Source: Paenibacillus albiflavus
GTDB taxonomy: Bacteria; Bacillota; Bacilli; Paenibacillales; NBRC-103111
Length of the DNA: 64,000 nt
Reading direction: 5' to 3'
Assembly (NCBI RefSeq): GCF_004344915.1
Contig: NZ_SKFG01000006.1
Coordinates: 168,806-232,805 of the forward strand
Part shown: piece by piece, positions 8,429 to 16,628 of the stretch
How positions within the stretch are numbered: position 1 is the first letter of the stretch
Layout of the letters: every line of letters starts with the position of its first letter
The notes under the pieces: generated by a model
Told to the model about the DNA's origin: nothing
Seen by the model: only the letters and a program-made list of their open reading frames with translations
The model's database searches: none
Program-made: the position numbers and the translations under genes

Positions 8429-9649
8429 ATGCTAAATGAAAATACAATTGCTATCATCAAATCGACCGTACCTGTACTAGAAAAGTATGGGACTGATATA
8501 ACAAAGCGCTTCTATCAACTGTTGTTCACGAACCATCCTGAGTTATTGAACGTCTTCAACCAAACGAATCAGCAAAAAGGCAGACAACAGACTGCGCTTG
8601 CCAATGCGGTCTATGCGGCTGCCGTTCATATCGATAATTTAGCTGCGATCCTGCCAGTCGTTAAACAAATTGGTCATAAGCATCGCAGTCTTGGAATTCA
8701 GCCAGAAGCTTATCCAATTGTAGGTGAGAACCTGCTTGCTGCAATTAAGGATGTATTAGGTGATGCGGCAACCGATGAGATTCTACAAGCATGGGGAGAA
8801 GCATATGGCGTTATCGCCGATGCGTTTATTGGGGTAGAAGCTGAGATGTACAAGGAAACTGAGGATCAGGCAGGAGGCTGGAGCGGCTTCCGCGCATTTC
8901 GGATTGACCGCAAAGTACAAGAAAGCGACGTGATTACTTCGTTCTATCTTGTTCCGCAAGATGGCAAGGCGATTGCAAGCTTCCTGCCGGGTCAATATGT
9001 GACGGTCCAAATGAAGATTCCGGGTGAAGAATATACGCATATGCGTCAATACAGTCTTTCGGATTCTCCAGATAAGCCTTATTATCGGATTTCTGTCAAA
9101 AGAGAAGATTCTCGCGCTAAAGAGCCGGCAGGCAAGGTATCTGTATACCTGCATGAATCGCTGAATGAAGGAGACGAGCTGCTGCTGTCTGCTCCTGCTG
9201 GGGATTTTATATTGGATCAAGCAGGCACTCGTCCAGTTGTGTTTATTGGTGGAGGGGTTGGATTTACACCTCTAATGAGCATGATGCAGACTGTGTTAGC
9301 GAATCAGCCTGAAAGGAAGATAACGTTTATTCAAGCAGCACAGAATGAACAAGTTCATGCGATGAAGGCGCATGTACAGGAGCTTGCTGAGAAGAATGAT
9401 CAACTGTCCGTACACATTTGCTATGAGAAGCCTCTAAGCCAAGATCGTACGGTTAATCATTATGATCATGAGGGCTTTATTGACGCTAAATATCTGAAGT
9501 CGGTTCTTCCGTCAGAAGAAGCGGATATTTATTTATGCGGCCCTGTCCCATTCATGAAGGCTGTATATGCGGCATTACAAGCTAATCAAGTGCCTACTCA
9601 GAGAATTCATTATGAGTTCTTCGGCCCTGCTGGAAGCATTGGGGCTTAA
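8429..9649 (+). CDS. hmp: Flavohaemoprotein (nitric oxide dioxygenase)
   Basis: A 406-residue enzyme that turns nitric oxide and oxygen into nitrate using NAD(P)H. Residues 1-140 are a globin domain with the proximal haem ligand His85 (HKHRSLG). The ferredoxin-reductase FAD motif RQYSLS is at 206-211 and the NAD-binding GGGVGFTPLMSM near 272; CGPVPFMKAVYAAL is near the C-terminus. AAGGAG precedes the ATG at 8429; an in-frame ATG 13 codons upstream lies inside the operator dyad and lacks a ribosome binding site. Its stop codon overlaps that of the convergent Crp-family gene within TTAA. Confidence 0.95.
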   Translation: MLNENTIAIIKSTVPVLEKYGTDITKRFYQLLFTNHPELLNVFNQTNQQKGRQQTALANAVYAAAVHIDNLAAILPVVKQIGHKHRSLGIQPEAYPIVGENLLAAIKDVLGDAATDEILQAWGEAYGVIADAFIGVEAEMYKETEDQAGGWSGFRAFRIDRKVQESDVITSFYLVPQDGKAIASFLPGQYVTVQMKIPGEEYTHMRQYSLSDSPDKPYYRISVKREDSRAKEPAGKVSVYLHESLNEGDELLLSAPAGDFILDQAGTRPVVFIGGGVGFTPLMSMMQTVLANQPERKITFIQAAQNEQVHAMKAHVQELAEKNDQLSVHICYEKPLSQDRTVNHYDHEGFIDAKYLKSVLPSEEADIYLCGPVPFMKAVYAALQANQVPTQRIHYEFFGPAGSIGA

Positions 9650-10161
9650 TGATCAGTTGTTGCATGCGCTTGGGCACGAAGTAATCGGTTAACCGTTTCG
9701 CGACGGAGTCCGATGAGTTGACCGATTTCGTCCTGCGTCAGGATATCAATGAGCGTATTCGGAGCAATGAATTGATGTGCCCACGCCTGCAGCTTCTCCA
9801 ACTTCTGCATTGGGGTTACTTGGGAGAGCTGGTCAATGCGCTGCTGCAGCATCATGAGCTTGTCTTGTAACAGCAGAGCAATTTCGCGATAATGCATAGG
9901 ATTCTCCTGAAGCTTGGTGTACCAATCATGCGCTTGAATGACTTCAACCTCTGTTGGCATCAGTGCTATAGCGGTTCCGTGATTGATGTTCGGGCTAACT
10001 AAGGAATGATGGGGAATGACCTCGCCAGGCGTAATAATATTCATCAAAATTTGACTGCCATCCTCATGGATACGGACGATCTTAAGCATGCCGCTGTTTA
10101 TGCGATATAGGGGGCCATGATCACCTTGTCGGAATAAGATTTCACCTTTATGCAATATCAT
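9646..10161 (-). CDS. Short Crp/Fnr-family regulator lacking the DNA-binding wing
   Basis: A 171-residue Crp-like protein. The cNMP-type β-roll starts late (MILHKGEILFRQGDHGPLY), missing about 30 residues found in longer members; a stop codon just upstream rules out an earlier start. The recognition region LTQDEIGQLIGLRRETVNRLL is present but the protein ends ten residues later without the usual β-wing. It contains no cysteine, so it cannot bind an iron-sulfur cluster; haem or no ligand is possible. It is convergent with and overlaps hmp, suggesting a role in nitric-oxide or oxygen control. GAGGTG precedes the ATG. Confidence 0.8.
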   Translation of the reverse strand: MILHKGEILFRQGDHGPLYRINSGMLKIVRIHEDGSQILMNIITPGEVIPHHSLVSPNINHGTAIALMPTEVEVIQAHDWYTKLQENPMHYREIALLLQDKLMMLQQRIDQLSQVTPMQKLEKLQAWAHQFIAPNTLIDILTQDEIGQLIGLRRETVNRLLRAQAHATTDH

Positions 10162-10290
10162 TTTTCACACCTCGTTTTCTTCTTGTTATAGCATATCATG
10201 ATTTTGCTCCCGAGATGTATTGTTGTACTTTTCTGGGGAAACTGTATTACAATGATAGGCATAGACCTAGAGGAAGCTGAGGATGAGAAT

Positions 10291-10581
10291 ATGTTGAATA
10301 TAAAAGACTATACGGCTGAGTATGTGAAGGATCCATTTGGCATTCTGACCGGGGATCGCTATGAATTCCATATTGATCTGGATGTACCGGAAGATGATGA
10401 GCTTTATTCGGATAATGGCGTATATGCTCGCGTTATTTATATGGTGAATGGTGAGGAACAACGCATCGTTAAATATGATTTGCATGAAAAGACCACGAAC
10501 GAATACCTGGATTTCGATATCGAGCCAGAAGAGGAAGAGGCATTAGCTGCTTTCTGCAAAGAGAACTTGCCAAAAGCATAA
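10291..10581 (+). CDS. Small acidic protein, DUF6509-like
   Basis: A 96-residue acidic protein starting MLNIKDYTAEYVKDPFGILTG, with PEDDELYSDNGVY in the middle and an Asp/Glu-rich end. I believe it belongs to the DUF6509 group of Bacillales but this is from memory. The ATG at 10291 follows GAGGATGAG; longer in-frame starts lack a ribosome binding site. No membrane segment or cysteine pair. Function unknown; a terminator follows immediately. Confidence 0.72.
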   Translation: MLNIKDYTAEYVKDPFGILTGDRYEFHIDLDVPEDDELYSDNGVYARVIYMVNGEEQRIVKYDLHEKTTNEYLDFDIEPEEEEALAAFCKENLPKA

Positions 10582-10593
10582 ATAAAATATCAG

Positions 10594-10613
10594 ATAGCGC
10601 CTTAGGGCGCTAT
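10594..10613 (+). terminator. Rho-independent terminator
   Basis: ATAGCGCC and GGCGCTAT form an 8-bp stem with a four-base loop, followed by TTTTTTA. Confidence 0.85.
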
Positions 10614-10688
10614 TTTTTATTATTTACATTTCATTAAATGACCTTTATAGTTAAGTTATCTTAATAATTAAGGAAGGTGTTATTTGGG

Positions 10689-11117
10689 ATGAAGGATCAC
10701 TATATTAATCATTTGAACGTTTTACATAACGAGATAAATATCCAAATAGCCAAAAAATTTGAGGGCAAGTTGGATAATGAGCTAACAACTAAGCAAGTAT
10801 TATTACTTGAATTAATAAAAGCAGGTGTTGCCTCAACAAAAGACTTAGCAGATAAGTTAAATGTTTCAACAAGCGCAGTAAGTCAGCTGCTAAATAAATT
10901 AGAGGATAAAGGTTATATTGAAAGGTTTATTAATCCGAAGAACCGCCGTGAAATTGTCTTGAATCTCGCTGATAGAGCCAATCAATATTTTAACGATTTA
11001 GCTTTTTTGAAGGATGAAATCAATAGAGAGCTTTATGGAAAGCTGTCTCTAGAAGAATTGAAACAGTTGACGAAAATACTAGAGAAATTACAAGTCATTG
11101 CGAATGAGAATAGCTAA
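10689..11117 (+). CDS. MarR-family transcriptional regulator
   Basis: A 142-residue winged-helix repressor. The HTH VASTKDLADKLNVSTSAVSQLLNKLEDKGY and wing ERFINPKNRREIVL are typical. AAGGAAGGTG about 9 nt upstream supports the ATG at 10689; an in-frame GTG four codons earlier lies inside this site. A hydrolase gene follows 53 bp downstream on the same strand, so the pair is likely one operon in which the MarR protein senses a small molecule handled by the hydrolase. Confidence 0.88.
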   Translation: MKDHYINHLNVLHNEINIQIAKKFEGKLDNELTTKQVLLLELIKAGVASTKDLADKLNVSTSAVSQLLNKLEDKGYIERFINPKNRREIVLNLADRANQYFNDLAFLKDEINRELYGKLSLEELKQLTKILEKLQVIANENS

Positions 11118-11170
11118 GTAAATTTTACAAAAGTGATTCATTACAAAGAAGAAAGTGAGGGATGATTAAG

Positions 11171-11950
11171 ATGGCTCTGCATTATCAAGAATATGGCGAT
11201 AAAAACGCTGATCTGATGGTATTTTTACATGGCGGTGGAGTGAGCGGTTGGATGTGGGATAAGCAAATTCAATACTTCACTAATTTTCATTGTGTTGTTC
11301 CAGATTTACCAGAGCAAGGTCAGAGTAATGATGAGGTAGATTTTTCAATTAAAAATAGCGCAGATCAGCTAATCGAATTAATCCAGGAAAAAGCAACAGG
11401 CAAGAAAGTGATCGTTATTGGGTTTTCCTTAGGCGCACAAGTAACGATTCAACTAATGAGTATGAAACCGGATTTGATTGACTTTGCAATTATAAATAGT
11501 GCTTTGGTGAGACCTATTACATCTATCAAGAAGTGGATAAGACCTTCTATTAGATTAACATCCCCATTAATGCAAAATAGGTTGTTTGCCAAACTACAAG
11601 CAAAAACATTATATGTGAATGGGGAATACTTCGAAAAGTATTATAAAGAGAGCAGTCAAATGAAATCAGATACGCTTATTCGAATATTAGAGGAAAATAT
11701 GTCATTTGAAATACCTAAGGATTTTCAAAAAGCGAATGGTAAGATATTGGTTACTGTGGGTGAACGAGAAAAAGCCGTTATGAAAAAATCTGCAAAGGAT
11801 ATTGTGGCAAGCAATTCAAATTGCTCAGGTGTCATCATACCGCAAATTGGGCACGGAATTTCGATGGCGAAGCCAGATTTTTTTAATCAAATGATAGAAA
11901 CGTGGATACATAAAGGGAGTTTACCGGAAGGTGAAAAAATAATAGGCTGA
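11171..11950 (+). CDS. Alpha/beta hydrolase
   Basis: A 259-residue α/β-hydrolase. The oxyanion motif is FLHGGG, the nucleophile elbow GFSLGA, and the catalytic His is in QIGHGIS. The second ATG (11171) is chosen because GAGGG lies 9 nt upstream, whereas it touches the first ATG. Downstream of and probably controlled by the MarR gene at 10689. Substrate unknown. Confidence 0.87.
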   Translation: MALHYQEYGDKNADLMVFLHGGGVSGWMWDKQIQYFTNFHCVVPDLPEQGQSNDEVDFSIKNSADQLIELIQEKATGKKVIVIGFSLGAQVTIQLMSMKPDLIDFAIINSALVRPITSIKKWIRPSIRLTSPLMQNRLFAKLQAKTLYVNGEYFEKYYKESSQMKSDTLIRILEENMSFEIPKDFQKANGKILVTVGEREKAVMKKSAKDIVASNSNCSGVIIPQIGHGISMAKPDFFNQMIETWIHKGSLPEGEKIIG

Positions 11951-12023
11951 TGAAGAGTGTCGAAAATTCTGATATTATAAAATTTTACTGTTTGCAGCAA
12001 ATCCAATTGTATGGAGGTCTATT

Positions 12024-13019
12024 ATGAAAAAGTGTATGGCTTTTGTAATGATTTTTATGATGATAACGCTAGTATCAAGCATGGCTACGCCTGCATATGC
12101 AGCAGGAATAAAGGGCGAGGAAGTCCATTTGGATACGGAGAATGGCAGTTATAAACTGATTGTTCCTAATTTTATTGAGTACAGAATCGTTAAGATGTAT
12201 TTTGCCGGTAAGGAATATCCTTTAGATATCATTGTCGTTGAAATGCCGCAAAAGAATGCTGATGGTGCATACCCCATTTATGAAATTGTGACAACCGATA
12301 AGAAAGCACATAATGCTGTCTCATTTCCAAGGATTTTTGGTGAGGATTTCATAGGGGTCTATCAAGAGAAATTCGCGAACGGGAGTCTCGTATATGCCCC
12401 CAAGTTTACATTAGGCGATAAAGATTTAAAAGACGTAATTGAAGGTAACATTTTTACGCTATCCTTCACTATTTATGACGATGAATATAGATCCAACGAC
12501 TTATTCGAATCACCTACTCTATATTTTATGTTCGAAAATAAAGGTGCTCCAGACGCTGCAGCTCAAGAAAAACCGAAGGCTGATGCTGCAACTGAAGCTA
12601 AGAGGGCTGCTTCCAAGGTAATGGTTAACGGCAAAGAAATTGAATTTGAAGCTTATGAAATTGCAGGCAGCAATTACTTTAAGCTGCGTGATCTAGCTCA
12701 GGTAATGAACGGAACAAACAAGCAGTTCAAAGTCGATTGGGACGGTGCGAAGAATGCGATTCTTCTAACAGCAGGCGAAGCCTATACACCAGATGGCAAG
12801 GAGCTTGCAGTTTCCGATAACCCATCAGGGAAGATGGCTAAAGCTACTTCAGCTAAGGTCTATGTTAATGGACAAGAGGTTCAATTGAAGGCTTATGAAA
12901 TTAACAATAACAATTATTTCAAATTAAGAGATATTGCGAAGGCGATTAATTTTGCCGTAAATTGGGATGCAAAAGCAAGCACGGTTGGAATAGATTCCTC
13001 CGCTGATTATACGGAATAA
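12024..13019 (+). CDS. Secreted stalk-domain protein (copy 1)
   Basis: A 331-residue exported protein. A Sec signal peptide ends near ATPAYAA (residue 27). Residues about 28-175 form a β-rich domain I do not recognise. Two copper-amine-oxidase N-terminal (stalk) repeats follow, each with VNG-x-E, YEI-x-(G/N)-(S/N)-NYFKLRD and a terminal W-D segment (about 197-260 and 272-328). Such stalks are thought to hold proteins at the Gram-positive surface; there is no catalytic oxidase domain. It is a tandem paralogue of the next gene. Confidence 0.82.
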   Translation: MKKCMAFVMIFMMITLVSSMATPAYAAGIKGEEVHLDTENGSYKLIVPNFIEYRIVKMYFAGKEYPLDIIVVEMPQKNADGAYPIYEIVTTDKKAHNAVSFPRIFGEDFIGVYQEKFANGSLVYAPKFTLGDKDLKDVIEGNIFTLSFTIYDDEYRSNDLFESPTLYFMFENKGAPDAAAQEKPKADAATEAKRAASKVMVNGKEIEFEAYEIAGSNYFKLRDLAQVMNGTNKQFKVDWDGAKNAILLTAGEAYTPDGKELAVSDNPSGKMAKATSAKVYVNGQEVQLKAYEINNNNYFKLRDIAKAINFAVNWDAKASTVGIDSSADYTE

Positions 13020-13056
13020 TCAATAAAAAGTTTGACAATTTATTGGATAATGGATG

Positions 13057-13080
13057 AAATAGCGCCAAATGGCGTTATTT
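13057..13080 (+). terminator. Rho-independent terminator between stalk-protein paralogues
   Basis: AAATAGCGCC and GGCGTTATTT pair around AAAT with one G-U pair, then TTTTGTA. Confidence 0.8.
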
Positions 13081-13169
13081 TTTTGTATAAAAATGTAGAA
13101 AATTCTGGTATTATGGAGATTGGTGTTTATACAAGCAACATTAATATTCGATGAGGAGGCACTCTATCT

Positions 13170-14165
13170 ATGAAAAAGTTTAAAGCAATCGTAATGACCC
13201 TATTGATGACAATGTTAGTATCAAGTATTGCGGCACCTGCATTTGCTGCAGGACTTAAAGGTGAGGAATTCAATCTTGTGAACGATGATTCTGGCTACAA
13301 AATCGTTATTCCTAATTTTATTGAAACAACGTCAGTAACTGGTAAAAACATTGATGATGAAGAGTTTGAACTATCTAATGTTGTCGTCATGGAAACGCCG
13401 AAGAAGAATGCGGATGGTACATACTCCATTTTTGAAATTATTACAACAGATAAGCAAGCAGTACTTGTTGATTCCAACCCTGGCGTTTATGGTGAAGGTT
13501 TATTAGGTATTTATGAAGGGAAATTCGTAAATAATCGACTTGTTTATTCTCCAACCTTTATGATTGGGGATAAAGAATTAAAGGATATTGCGGAAGGCTA
13601 TGTATTTACGTTTGATTTCACAGTTTATGACAAGGATGACAATGTATTATTTGATGTGATTGATCTTAACTTCATGTTTGAGAATAAAGCGGATGCTGGA
13701 AGCAAAGAGACACCTGCAAAGCCAGAAGTTAAGAAAGTTTCAGCTAAACCTACAGCTTCCAAAGTGATGGTGAATGGCAAAGAGGTGGCGTTCGAGGCTT
13801 ACGAAATTGATGGCAGCAACTACTTCAAGCTGCGTGACCTTGCGACGGTTGTTAACGGAACTGACAAGCAGTTCAGTGTGGAATGGGATGGCGTTAAGAG
13901 CGCAATTAGCTTGACTGGCGGAGAAGCTTATAAAGCAGATGGCAGCGAGCTTGCAGTATCCGCTAACCCTACGGTTAAGGATGCAACACCTGCAACAGCT
14001 AAGCTTTATGTGAATGGTCAAGAAGTGCAATTCACAGCATATGAGATCAACAATAGCAACTACTTCAAATTAAGAGATATTGCGAAGGCGATTAATTTTG
14101 CCGTAACTTGGGATGCGAAGGCAAGCACAGTCGGAATTGATACTTCCGCTGGCTATACGGAATAA
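13170..14165 (+). CDS. Secreted stalk-domain protein (copy 2)
   Basis: Same length (331) and architecture as the upstream gene: signal peptide ending AAPAFAA, a β-rich domain with many identical blocks (KGEE, IVIPNFIE, METPKKNADGTY), and two stalk repeats that are nearly identical in their last 60 residues. AGGAGG precedes the ATG. Each copy has its own ribosome binding site and terminator, so they may be expressed separately. Clear product of tandem duplication; function beyond surface location unknown. Confidence 0.82.
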   Translation: MKKFKAIVMTLLMTMLVSSIAAPAFAAGLKGEEFNLVNDDSGYKIVIPNFIETTSVTGKNIDDEEFELSNVVVMETPKKNADGTYSIFEIITTDKQAVLVDSNPGVYGEGLLGIYEGKFVNNRLVYSPTFMIGDKELKDIAEGYVFTFDFTVYDKDDNVLFDVIDLNFMFENKADAGSKETPAKPEVKKVSAKPTASKVMVNGKEVAFEAYEIDGSNYFKLRDLATVVNGTDKQFSVEWDGVKSAISLTGGEAYKADGSELAVSANPTVKDATPATAKLYVNGQEVQFTAYEINNSNYFKLRDIAKAINFAVTWDAKASTVGIDTSAGYTE

Positions 14166-14177
14166 AATAGCATGAAG

Positions 14178-14212
14178 AATGGCTGAGTGGAGATGATCTC
14201 TACTCAGCCATT
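14178..14212. terminator. Terminator between convergent genes
   Basis: AATGGCTGAGT and ACTCAGCCATT form a perfect 11-bp stem, extended by GGAGA/TCTCT. It lies between the stalk protein and the convergent lipoprotein gene and may stop transcription from both sides. Confidence 0.75.
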
Positions 14213-14234
14213 TCTATATTGTAGTTTCATGAGG

Positions 14235-14726
14235 CTATTTGGTTTTAAATTCAACTTTATATTTCTTAGCCATATCTTTTAATTGTGTTTGAAATTCGCG
14301 TCCTAATTTATTGGCTTGTTGCAATTTAGTATTTGCCTCATTAGCAAGACCTAAATCTTGTTTCTCTAGTGCATCTGCAAAACCAATGAAGGTAGATTGC
14401 GTGACTACAGATAATGCAATGTATTGTTCATGAAGTTCACGTACTTCGGGAGTTTCGGGCTGAATTGTTTGAAGCTTGTCGCTATAATCACGGTATGCTG
14501 GAATAATAGTATCCATCAGCATGTTGTACAGTGTTTCGTCATCCGTATAGTTTGCTCCCGTTACACTCTCAAATTGATCCATGATTTTAGTTTCTTCAGG
14601 CGCCATTGGAACAATATAATCATTAATATAAGACAGCAGATCCTTCTGTACGGGGTTACTGCCACAGCCTGTTAGCAGCATCAAGAATGTTAGCATAGAG
14701 ATTAGACATAATGTGAGCTTTTTCAA
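14235..14726 (-). CDS. Small lipoprotein of unknown function
   Basis: A 163-residue lipoprotein: signal peptide MKKLTLCLISML... with lipobox LLTGC, then an all-helical domain (DLLSYINDYIVPMAPEE, later ELHEQYIALS and KLGREFQTQLKDMAKKY). The TTG at 14726 is the preferred start because AAAGGA lies about 11 nt upstream; the ATG four codons earlier directly abuts this site. I do not recognise the family. Confidence 0.72.
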   Translation of the reverse strand: MKKLTLCLISMLTFLMLLTGCGSNPVQKDLLSYINDYIVPMAPEETKIMDQFESVTGANYTDDETLYNMLMDTIIPAYRDYSDKLQTIQPETPEVRELHEQYIALSVVTQSTFIGFADALEKQDLGLANEANTKLQQANKLGREFQTQLKDMAKKYKVEFKTK

Positions 14727-14836
14727 AGTTAGGATCATCCTTTCGTGGTTTATATTTATTATATTACAATATTTTTTGAAATTTTGGTCTATTTTTACGG
14801 AAAATAGTTTAACAAAGTGTGAAAGGAGTTTTATCT

Positions 14837-15625
14837 ATGTCCACATTACAATTTCTTGGAACAGGAGACGCCATGGGTGTCCCTAGAATATATTGCAGCT
14901 GCGAAGTATGTATGGAGGCACGTCAAACAGGGGTGAATCGGCGTTATCGATCTTCGGTACTTTTGCGGACAGATGAGGGGAATCTGCTTATTGATTGCGG
15001 ACCTGATTGGCGTGAGCAGATGGAGCGTCTGGGTTTCAGAGGAATGGAGCGAGCGCTAATTACACATGCACATAACGACCATGTTGCGGGGCTAACAGAT
15101 TGGGCAGATGCTTGTCGATGGACGAAACATAAGGGGACAGTCTATGCACCCCTAGAGGTATTTACGATAATTCAAAGGCAGTATCCATGGATCAAGCATC
15201 AGTTGAATTTTATCGAGCTGGATTCTTTTCAATCTACTGGACAATTGTTTACTTTTGGCGGATGGGCCATCAGCTGGTATAAGGTTTGTCACGGTCACAA
15301 TGGCTATTCTTATGCGTATCGTTTTACGCAAGGGGAGTATAGCTTTGCTTATTGTTCGGATGCGATTAATTTGAGCAGTGATCAGAAGGCATTCTTAACG
15401 GGATTAGACCTGCTCATCCTCGGAACAAGTTTCTATTATGAAGAAGCGGAGTTTACTTCAAGATCGGTATACGACATGGTGGAGGCGGAACAGCTGAATC
15501 AGGAATTACGAGCAAAACAAATGATTTATACCCATATGGGGCATGGGGTGGATATCCAGCGTTCTTATGCTTTGCCAAGCAATGTTCAACTAGCTAAGAC
15601 GGGGATGCAAGTACATTTGCCTTAG
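14837..15625 (+). CDS. MBL-fold metal hydrolase, PhnP-like
   Basis: A 262-residue metallo-β-lactamase-fold protein. The metal motif HAHNDH is near residue 82, with further ligands in VCHGHNG, YCSDAI and THMGHG. The N-terminal GTGDAMGVPRIYCSCEVC matches the PhnP group, in which a Cys/His cluster binds a structural zinc and the enzyme cleaves cyclic ribose phosphates; no phn genes are nearby, so another phosphodiester is possible. AAAGGAG precedes the ATG at 14837. Confidence 0.83.
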   Translation: MSTLQFLGTGDAMGVPRIYCSCEVCMEARQTGVNRRYRSSVLLRTDEGNLLIDCGPDWREQMERLGFRGMERALITHAHNDHVAGLTDWADACRWTKHKGTVYAPLEVFTIIQRQYPWIKHQLNFIELDSFQSTGQLFTFGGWAISWYKVCHGHNGYSYAYRFTQGEYSFAYCSDAINLSSDQKAFLTGLDLLILGTSFYYEEAEFTSRSVYDMVEAEQLNQELRAKQMIYTHMGHGVDIQRSYALPSNVQLAKTGMQVHLP

Positions 15626-15696
15626 GTCAAAAGCAATCGGTAATTATTTTCACAAATTATATGTGTACGAGATGGAATAATAATGGTAAGATATAG

Positions 15697-15714
15697 ATGT
15701 GAATAATTTCACAT
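15697..15714. promoter_or_regulatory. Perfect Fnr box upstream of fnr
   Basis: ATGTGAATAATTTCACAT contains TGTGA-N6-TCACA with no mismatch. It lies 48 bp before the fnr start codon. TAAGAT or TATAGA just before it could be the -10 element, in which case the box covers the start site and would mediate repression by Fnr itself; the alternative class II activation geometry would give a leader of only about 15 nt. Confidence 0.8.
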
Positions 15715-15761
15715 TAAAAATGTGCAAAATGTTATATCCAAAGAGAGAAGGAGAGAAAACT

Positions 15762-16493
15762 ATGACTTTAGGCACACTTGAATTAGAAATGGATTTAGAT
15801 CTTAGGCAAGGAAATACAGGCAGCTTATCAGAGGATACATTCAGAAGATTGTCCAACATAATGAAAGATCATTTTTTTCCGAAAAAATCTTATTTGTTCT
15901 GGGAAGGCGATACGTCGGATAAATTATTTTTTGTCAAAAGCGGTAGTGTCAAAATTACGAAATCCACGCATGAGGGCAAAGAGTTTACTTTATATGTGTT
16001 CCAGGCTGGGGATTTAATCTGTCATGGTAGTCCGCTCGTCCAGACGAAGCATAGCTATACGGCTGAAATTATGGAAAGCGCAACGATCGGTATTATGGAT
16101 CAGCAGGATGTTCAAGAGCTGATTTATCAGCATCCTACTATTTCCCATGATTTTATCAAATGGTTGGGTACACAGCATTTAATCACACAGTCTAAATTGC
16201 GCGATCTGTTATTCTTTGGGAAACATGCTGCGTTATGCTCGACGATTCTTCGCTTATGTAATTCTTATGGTGAAAAGGTTGGCGATCATATTGTCATTCG
16301 TCAGAAGCTTACGCATTTAGAGCTTTCCAATATGATTTCGGCAACGCGTGAGAGTGTGAATCGCATGATTATTGAGCTTAGAGCACAGGATGTTCTGGAA
16401 TATAAGGATGGGATTATAAAAGTCAAAGATTTAAGTTATTTTGAAGATTCTTGTCATTGTGAGACTTGCTCTTCAGAGATTTGTCGAATGTAA
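15762..16493 (+). CDS. fnr: Fnr, oxygen-responsive Crp-family regulator
   Basis: A 243-residue Crp-family protein with a C-terminal cysteine cluster C233-x2-C236-x4-C241 (plus C231), the arrangement of Bacillus subtilis Fnr, where three C-terminal Cys and one Asp hold a [4Fe-4S] cluster. The β-roll (LFWEGDTSDKLFFVKSG) and HTH (LTHLELSNMISATRESVNRMI) are complete. GAAGGAGAG precedes the ATG at 15762; upstream in-frame starts fall within the promoter. The Fnr box before this gene and the similar one before hmp suggest that it controls both. Loss of the cluster ligands would refute this. Confidence 0.93.
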   Translation: MTLGTLELEMDLDLRQGNTGSLSEDTFRRLSNIMKDHFFPKKSYLFWEGDTSDKLFFVKSGSVKITKSTHEGKEFTLYVFQAGDLICHGSPLVQTKHSYTAEIMESATIGIMDQQDVQELIYQHPTISHDFIKWLGTQHLITQSKLRDLLFFGKHAALCSTILRLCNSYGEKVGDHIVIRQKLTHLELSNMISATRESVNRMIIELRAQDVLEYKDGIIKVKDLSYFEDSCHCETCSSEICRM

Positions 16494-16628
16494 TCCTATA
16501 GGAATGGGAATATTTATCCCGATATTACGAATATATGTTCTGAATATTAGTTAAATTAGCAGGAATATGGGGTATGCGTGTCTAATTATAGGGAGGCAAT
16601 CAAACATTCTGCAAAGCTGGTGCTAATC

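Noticed and set aside
15649..15668. Second Fnr-type site (CACA-N7-TGTG) upstream of fnr
   Set aside because: The half-sites are in the wrong relative orientation and spacing for TGTGA-N6-TCACA.
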